Assembly: GCA_002350625.1 (NCBI GenBank)
Contig: DEFE01000020.1
Coordinates: 16,639 to 35,949, forward strand
Source: Lachnospiraceae bacterium UBA2860
GTDB lineage: Bacteria; Bacillota; Clostridia; Lachnospirales; Lachnospiraceae
DNA length: 19,311 nt
Direction: 5' to 3'
Shown here: in pieces, positions 15,450-19,311 of the stretch
Layout of the letters: each line of letters starts with the position of its first letter
Numbering within the stretch: position 1 is the first letter of the stretch
Notes under the pieces: generated by a model
What the model was told of the DNA's origin: nothing
The model's database searches: none
What the model saw: the letters and a program-made list of their open reading frames with translations, nothing else
Made by a program: the position numbers and the translations under genes

Positions 15450-16247
15450 TTATGCTCTTTTTTCGTTCATAATGATTACCGGCTTCAGCCATGTCACGTT
15501 TACATCTGTCTTTTCAACCTGTTTACTTCCTCTCAGGACTACGCCGGTTGTTTCCGTAAAATCGGCATCAAACGTCATCATAAGAGACGGCATCGTCAGA
15601 TCCCAGTCAGTTGTTTGATAGGGCAGCTCACCACTATTCTTTGTTTTTTTACACACATGCAAATCTACATAAACGGTGTAATCCGGCCCCAACATTAATA
15701 CAGCATAAACCGGTAGCATTAAATCCGAACTTCCGTTCAGGGTAATAATGACTGGCTTCTTATAGTCACCGCTCGCAGTCTGATTTTTTATGCCGGCCTC
15801 CGCAACAGCGTCTTTGATCGCATTCATCACCTCTCCGGGATCAGACCCATATCCTGCTCTTGTAACTCCATCCTCTTTCCAGCGATAATTGCTCAGTTGC
15901 TCACTCATATAAAAGACAGTCGACATGCAATTAGCCGAATTGAGGGTCCCTCCTGTGCCCATGGTATATGGTTCACCGTCCCCAGGAGATTTGACCTTGC
16001 CCTGTTCACTCTCACTTGTCGTGCCTGTCCGCACATAGGACCATCCAGTGAGCTGACTCTCTATGAGGTCCGCAGCCGATTCCAGCGTATACCTGGCCTG
16101 ATCCGACTTTTGCAGGTTCGCAATGCGCCCCGCCGCAGCCGTCGCAGCCGCCAGTACAACAGATCCCACCATCGCGCAGATGACAAAGAAAAGCAGCGCA
16201 AGCGCGAGGGATGCACCATTTTCTGATTTCAGTTTTCTACGCATCAT
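15450..16247 (-). CDS. GspK/PilX-like minor pilin (first gene of the pilus operon)
   Basis: 265 residues from ATG 16247; the adjacent ATG at 16244 is an equal alternative, and GAGGTG lies just upstream. A basic N-terminus leads to NG|ASLALALLFFVICAMVGSVV. Gly11 could be the cleavage residue, but position +5 is Leu, not Glu. Lack of Glu5 is the known hallmark of GspK-type pseudopilins, which cap the pseudopilus tip. The outside part is about 220 residues, larger than in its neighbours, as is usual for GspK/PilX-type proteins, with no extra membrane segment. It heads the operon behind the promoter at 16370-16341 and a leader hairpin. Confidence 0.82.
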   Translation of the reverse strand: MMRRKLKSENGASLALALLFFVICAMVGSVVLAAATAAAGRIANLQKSDQARYTLESAADLIESQLTGWSYVRTGTTSESEQGKVKSPGDGEPYTMGTGGTLNSANCMSTVFYMSEQLSNYRWKEDGVTRAGYGSDPGEVMNAIKDAVAEAGIKNQTASGDYKKPVIITLNGSSDLMLPVYAVLMLGPDYTVYVDLHVCKKTKNSGELPYQTTDWDLTMPSLMMTFDADFTETTGVVLRGSKQVEKTDVNVTWLKPVIIMNEKRA

Positions 16248-16259
16248 AGGCACCTCAAT

Positions 16260-16302
16260 GATGCAGATGAAAAGGCGGTTCTCAGCTTTTCTGCTCTGCA
16301 TC
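16260..16302 (-). promoter_or_regulatory. Leader hairpin just before the first pilus gene
   Basis: In RNA sense GATGCAGA (16302-16295) pairs with TCTGCATC (16267-16260), and inside it GAAAAG (16291-16286) pairs with CTTTTC (16274-16269) over an 11-nt loop. The base of the stem ends a few bases before the Shine-Dalgarno GAGGTG. No U-tract follows, so it is not a terminator. It may stabilise the 5' end or influence ribosome access. Confidence 0.5.
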
Positions 16303-16340
16303 CGTTCAAGTATAAATCATCAGATAGATATACAAGGTAT

Positions 16341-16370
16341 ATTATACATCAAATGGGCTGATAATTCCAA
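16341..16370 (-). promoter_or_regulatory. Predicted main promoter of the pilus operon
   Basis: On the minus strand a perfect TATAAT (16346-16341) lies 18 bp after TTGGAA (16370-16365; 4 of 6 consensus bases). Predicted transcription start is near 16334, giving a leader of about 87 nt. The -35 box touches the T-tract of the hairpin at 16411-16377. Confidence 0.72.
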
Positions 16371-16411
16371 AAAATATGTGACCCTTTGTGACAATTTGTC
16401 ACATGGTCACA
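16369..16411 (-). terminator. Nested palindrome: probable terminator of the HTH-Uma2 gene, possible operator
   Basis: The inner palindrome TGTGACAATTTGTCACA (16387-16403) is perfect around one base, and outer arms TGTGACC (16377-16383) and GGTCACA (16405-16411) are also complementary. In leftward RNA this makes a stacked hairpin followed by UAUUUUUU (16376-16369), which fits an intrinsic terminator starting 28 bp after the upstream stop codon. The same DNA carries four TGTGAC half-sites centred about 61 bp upstream of the predicted pilus start site, a place where activators of the CRP/FNR type often bind. Confidence 0.65.
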
Positions 16412-16438
16412 CAATTTCACCGCTGTTCGGATTTGTTC

Positions 16439-17362
16439 TTATGTCTGTGCTTCACCATTGTTTCCTGCATCGCGCTTCCGAAACCTGTCCAGACGCGCCT
16501 TGATCTTTGCAAAGTCGACTGTACAGTGTCCGTCGCTGATACCGATCGGTATCTTCTCATGAAAGCTGTATACCGTTGGGTCGAGCGCCTCTTCCGGATC
16601 CTCTCCAAACTGATAGACGAGCACTCTCTCCTTTTTCGGATCAACAATCCAGTACTCTTTGACGCCCGCATGCAGGTATTTCGTCAGCTTAATGCCCCTG
16701 TCCCGGCTGACTGTGGAAGGAGACAGAACCTCTACACAAAGTGGCGGGGCTCCCTTCACATATTCATCTTCTCCTGGGATCATGTCCTCACAGATGATAT
16801 AGATGTCCGGCTGAACAACGGTCTTATCATTGCGGTTCAGCCACACATCTGAAGGTGCCGTAAGTATGACGCAGTCTTCCCTTCCGGCATCTTCCATACA
16901 CCTGTATAGCAATGCGTAAAGTTCGCCTGTGATGAGCTGGTGCAGCGGTTTTGGCGAGGCCATATCGTACAGAATGCCGTCAATCAGTTCCGTGCGGACA
17001 TCATCGGGAAGGGCGTCTCGATCCGCTGCCGTGTACTCGCCCTGGCGCTTATACGGCAGCAGCGGGTAGCAGTCGTCAAAGCCCTTATGTGCGGATGTCC
17101 CATAGACATAGGTACCATAACCGGCAGGCGGCTCACATATGAAAGTATTTCCATCTGCGGGTTTCCGACCGAGATACGTCCACCCTTCATACGCAGGCCC
17201 CAGAACGCGTTCAAGTGCCCGGATCGTGTCAATCCTCGGGGATTTTGTGATTCCGCCGAGAACCTTCTGCACCGTGGCGAGGGGGACATTTGACAGTTCC
17301 GAGATCATCTCGTTCGTAAAACCGAGCTCTCGTTTTCGCTTCTGCATCTCTTCGATCGTCAT
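16439..17362 (-). CDS. HTH-Uma2 fusion: predicted DNA-binding protein with PD-(D/E)xK-type nuclease fold
   Basis: 307 residues from ATG 17362, chosen for a near-perfect AGGAGGTG upstream. Residues 1-55 form a XRE-type helix-turn-helix (MISELSNVPLATVQKVLGG with recognition helix about 27-38). Residues about 105-285 are a Uma2/DUF820 domain: TAADRDALPDD, then ELIDGILYDMASP, D186 in QPDIYII, E211 in VEVLSPST, candidate K225/K228 and EYWIVDP. D, E and K suit the restriction-endonuclease fold, though the family's cellular role is poorly known. Such proteins are often multicopy in cyanobacteria and also found in Firmicutes. Flanked by its own likely promoter and terminator, it looks like an independent unit with no obvious tie to the pilus. 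Confidence 0.88.
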   Translation of the reverse strand: MTIEEMQKRKRELGFTNEMISELSNVPLATVQKVLGGITKSPRIDTIRALERVLGPAYEGWTYLGRKPADGNTFICEPPAGYGTYVYGTSAHKGFDDCYPLLPYKRQGEYTAADRDALPDDVRTELIDGILYDMASPKPLHQLITGELYALLYRCMEDAGREDCVILTAPSDVWLNRNDKTVVQPDIYIICEDMIPGEDEYVKGAPPLCVEVLSPSTVSRDRGIKLTKYLHAGVKEYWIVDPKKERVLVYQFGEDPEEALDPTVYSFHEKIPIGISDGHCTVDFAKIKARLDRFRKRDAGNNGEAQT

Positions 17363-17400
17363 TTGGCACCTCCTATAAAGCCCCACGTCTTCATAGAAGG

Positions 17401-17429
17401 ATAATAGCATGGATCGCAAATATAATAAA
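17401..17429 (-). promoter_or_regulatory. Weakly supported promoter of the HTH-Uma2 gene
   Basis: TATTAT (17406-17401, 5 of 6 matches to TATAAT) lies 17 bp after TTTATT (17429-17424, 3 of 6 matches to TTGACA) in an AT-rich 138-bp gap. The -10 is plausible, the -35 poor. Confidence 0.35.
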
Positions 17430-17471
17430 CCGTTTTTGGAAATATTATGGTTATTTTGTGGTTGTTTTGGC

Positions 17472-17517
17472 GAATATAAATACGGTTCTGTGTCCGATGA
17501 TCAGGAAACAGAACCGT
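17472..17517 (-). terminator. Terminator hairpin overlapping the end of the RNA methyltransferase gene
   Basis: In RNA sense ACGGTTCTGT (17517-17508) pairs perfectly with ACAGAACCGT (17491-17482) over a 16-nt loop, followed by ATTTATATT. The upstream arm encodes the last residues of the methyltransferase and the stop codon lies in the loop, so ribosomes finishing translation would disturb the hairpin. The U-tract is interrupted, making it a moderate terminator. Confidence 0.65.
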
Positions 17518-18367
17518 CTTCTATCCGGAGTTCCCAGAAAGCAATTGCGCTCGCCGCGGCGACATTCAGCGAATCCACGCCGTGCTGCATGGGGATTTTC
17601 ACCGTGTAGTTGCAGGCACTGATGATCTCTTCTGAAAGACCGTCGCCTTCGTTGCCGAGGATGACCGCCAGTTTGTCGGCGGCTTTCACGGCCGGGTCGG
17701 TAAGCGGAACGGTTTTTTCCGTCAGAGCCATGGCTACAGTCTTGTAATTCATATCTTTCAGTGCGGCAAGCCAGGTTGCGTCGCCGCGGGTCCAGGGCAG
17801 CTGCAGCACGGTTCCCATGCTGACACGCAGGCAGCGGCGCGCGAGGGGATCGCAGGTGCCGTCCCCGAGGATGACCGCGTCAAAGCCGAGGGCGGCTGCA
17901 TTTCGGAAAATGGAGCCGGTGTTGGCGGGATTGACGACGTGGTCAAGGATAGCGATCCGGCTTTTTGTCTGCGCTCTGAACGGGGCCAGCAGCTCGCGGA
18001 CGGAAGGACAGGCTTTTCTGCGAAAGGCACAGAGCACACCGCGCGTCATCGGGTAGCCGGCGATCGCAAGGAAGTTCTCGTGCGATGCCGTATAGACCGG
18101 CACTGCTTTAATGGCTTTAAGCGCAGCAAGGAGCGGCTGCGCGTCGTGCGCAAGCTGCTCCTCTTCTACAAGAACGGCGATGGGCTCGTATCCGGTTGCG
18201 AGCGCGCGCAGCGATACTTTAGCGCTCTCCGCGATAAATGCGCCCGGCGCCGGCTCAAAGGCATGTGCCAGGTCCGCGTCTCTGCGGGAGTGGAATAGCG
18301 TGAGCGTCAACGCATCGGCCCGTTCAATCGGTATGATGTTTCTTCCGGCAGGTATTTCTTGTGTCAT
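17501..18367 (-). CDS. TrmH/SpoU-family (SPOUT) RNA 2'-O-methyltransferase
   Basis: 288 residues, the usual length for TrmH-family rRNA/tRNA methylases with an N-terminal substrate-binding domain (about 1-115) and a C-terminal trefoil-knot domain (about 135-285). All three SPOUT motifs are present: motif 1 VNPANTGSIFRNA (145-157) with N146 and R155, motif 2 LGNEGDGLS (237-245), and motif 3 IPMQHGVDSLNVAAASAI (258-275) with N268. The enzyme should transfer methyl from SAM to a ribose 2'-OH; the RNA target cannot be told from sequence. ATG 18367 has AAAGGAAG upstream. It follows the small Nif11-like gene by 75 bp with no terminator in between. Confidence 0.93.
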   Translation of the reverse strand: MTQEIPAGRNIIPIERADALTLTLFHSRRDADLAHAFEPAPGAFIAESAKVSLRALATGYEPIAVLVEEEQLAHDAQPLLAALKAIKAVPVYTASHENFLAIAGYPMTRGVLCAFRRKACPSVRELLAPFRAQTKSRIAILDHVVNPANTGSIFRNAAALGFDAVILGDGTCDPLARRCLRVSMGTVLQLPWTRGDATWLAALKDMNYKTVAMALTEKTVPLTDPAVKAADKLAVILGNEGDGLSEEIISACNYTVKIPMQHGVDSLNVAAASAIAFWELRIEDGSVS

Positions 18368-18442
18368 GCAGGTCTTCCTTTAAATGAAAGGCATTTTGTC
18401 CGGGTGCTGCAGCGATCTGCTCCGGCATCCGCAGAGAAGCGT

Positions 18443-18730
18443 TCAGCTTCGTTTTAAGTCTGCGATGAACATCTCGTATACGTCATCTTCCCAGGCGAGC
18501 AACGGCGAGTTCTCTCCGCCTCCGTTGGTGCTCCGTTTCATGGCCGCATAGGCTTCCTCGCCGGAGGTGATCATCTCCATCGCGGTGAGCGGAATTCCGT
18601 ATTCCGTGGCAATGCGGCAAAAGGCATGCAGTGCGTCCTGTTCCGATTCTGTGGCGAGAAGCCGTTCCCGCAGAATATTATCCTGGTAGACGGCCCGTCG
18701 CAGCGCTTCCAGTTTTTCTTCTGTTGACAT
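18443..18730 (-). CDS. Small Nif11-like protein (95 aa)
   Basis: 95 residues from ATG 18730. The ATG directly before it (18733) is only three bases from the AAGGAGG ribosome site, so the second start is preferred. Residues about 5-55 are helical, with the pattern LRRAVYQDNILRERLL, then a second helix and YGIPLTAMEMI, resembling the Nif11-type leader fold (short helices, then an aliphatic/acidic turn). A GGG lies at about residues 70-73 (STNGGGEN), followed by an acidic C-terminus with a Trp (LLAWEDDVYEMF) and no Cys. No RiPP modification enzyme or transporter is in view. Function unknown; the Nif11 likeness is by eye. Confidence 0.75.
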   Translation of the reverse strand: MSTEEKLEALRRAVYQDNILRERLLATESEQDALHAFCRIATEYGIPLTAMEMITSGEEAYAAMKRSTNGGGENSPLLAWEDDVYEMFIADLKRS

Positions 18731-18757
18731 CATTAACCTCCTTAACTTGAAATACCG

Positions 18758-19311
18758 TCAGGCTCCCGGGTATCCTTCCGTGCTGATCCATCCGCAGATT
18801 TCTACGTCTTCATCCGGCATGACAAAGGAGTATGTTCCCCAGCCGTGCCAGGAACCGATGTCCTCGCCATTGACCTCCAGCTTCACTTCGCCGTCTTCCA
18901 CCGCTACCGTTTTCACGGTGACGATCTCTCCGGCGGCTGCCGACGTCGGGCATTCCACAAATACATCCAGTTCTCCGGTGAGCGAGATGTGATGTTCTCC
19001 CTCCGGCAGCGGCTTGTCATCCTCAGATCCGCTGAGGCCGAGCGTGTACTCCTTCTCCTCCAGAACCTCCGCATCTCCCTGCAGATTTTCATAGATATAG
19101 ACCAGCTGATAAGACGGCGTCATGCCTGTTCTGCAAAGGAAGCAGTAATTGATGCCGGCGACCACCTGCGTGCCCAGAAGGGCCACGGCTTTCTGCTCCG
19201 AATCCTTTACGGCCTTGTCAAAGGCAGCCTGCGCTTCTTCCGTAATCGAGAGGTCCTCCCTCACCTGCCAGCCGCCGTCCAGACCGCCGGGCAGAGGCAT
19301 TTCCGAAGGAG
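18758..19311 (-). CDS. Protein with cystatin-like QVVAG motif, 5' end outside the window (partial)
   Basis: The frame is open to the right edge; 183 codons are visible and the ATG at 19300 has no ribosome site, so the true start is probably beyond 19311. Near the visible N-terminus GGW is followed by ITEEAQAAFDKAV and then LLGTQVVAGINYCFLC. This has the order of the cystatin fold: N-terminal Gly, central helix, then the QxVxG hairpin (bases 19154-19168) and NY. A strand with LVYIYENLQG completes the domain. The C-terminal ~85 residues are a second, acidic, beta-rich domain ending in YSFVMPDEDVEI. The visible part has no membrane segment; a lipoprotein signal could lie upstream. It sits 27 bp before the Nif11-like gene, probably same transcript. 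Confidence 0.78.
   Translation of the reverse strand, partial: PSEMPLPGGLDGGWQVREDLSITEEAQAAFDKAVKDSEQKAVALLGTQVVAGINYCFLCRTGMTPSYQLVYIYENLQGDAEVLEEKEYTLGLSGSEDDKPLPEGEHHISLTGELDVFVECPTSAAAGEIVTVKTVAVEDGEVKLEVNGEDIGSWHGWGTYSFVMPDEDVEICGWISTEGYPGA

Noticed and set aside
16248..16301. In-frame ATG at 16301 as start of the first pilus gene.
   Set aside because: Weak upstream site, and the extension coincides with a perfect hairpin; GAGGTG supports 16247/16244.
1..19311. Search for tRNA, rRNA, CRISPR arrays, insertion sequences and attachment sites.
   Set aside because: No cloverleaf, spaced repeat array, transposase or terminal inverted repeats were seen.

Overview
The window carries one long run of minus-strand genes and no convincing plus-strand gene. 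It is almost entirely a type IV pilus (T4P) locus of the Gram-positive (monoderm) kind. It has the ATPases PilB and PilT, the platform protein PilC, the prepilin peptidase, the assembly proteins PilM, PilN and PilO, and a set of prepilin-like proteins. No outer-membrane secretin (PilQ) or PilP is present. Purine-rich Shine-Dalgarno sites, this gene set, and the small neighbours (HTH-Uma2 protein, Nif11-like protein, cystatin-like domain) suggest a moderately GC-rich Clostridia member, probably Lachnospiraceae-like. That placement is inference.

Reading in the direction of transcription (right to left): 19311-18758 is the 3' part of a protein with a cystatin-like QVVAG motif. Next come a small Nif11-like protein (18730-18443) and a SPOUT-family RNA methyltransferase (18367-17501) with a terminator hairpin overlapping its stop codon. 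Then follows an HTH-Uma2 fusion (17362-16439), which ends in a nested palindrome plus U-tract that abuts the promoter of the pilus operon (-35 at 16370-16365, -10 at 16346-16341).

The pilus operon runs from 16247 to 6189: GspK/PilX-like minor pilin, two more pseudopilins, pilB, pilT, pilC, a possible 27-codon ORF, a disguised pseudopilin-like protein, prepilin peptidase, pilM, pilN, pilO, and a strong intrinsic terminator at 6163-6129. A separate promoter (6090-6062) and a foldable 120-nt leader then drive a 1743-residue prepilin-like protein (5935-704). This protein has a textbook class III prepilin leader fused to two tandem modules rich in GLUG-type repeats. No ordinary 120-180 residue major pilin is in the window. 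A response regulator with the start of an HD-GYP-like domain follows and runs off the left edge.

Working model: PilB, which carries a two-motif MshEN domain typical of c-di-GMP binding, and PilT power assembly and retraction on PilC. PilMNO couples the machine at the membrane. The peptidase cleaves the pseudopilins, which may prime the pilus. The giant prepilin would be a pilus-borne or membrane-anchored adhesin. The HD-GYP-type regulator could close a c-di-GMP circuit. Base composition changes sharply inside the giant prepilin gene, just after the conserved N-terminal helix, which suggests an exchangeable or fast-evolving passenger.
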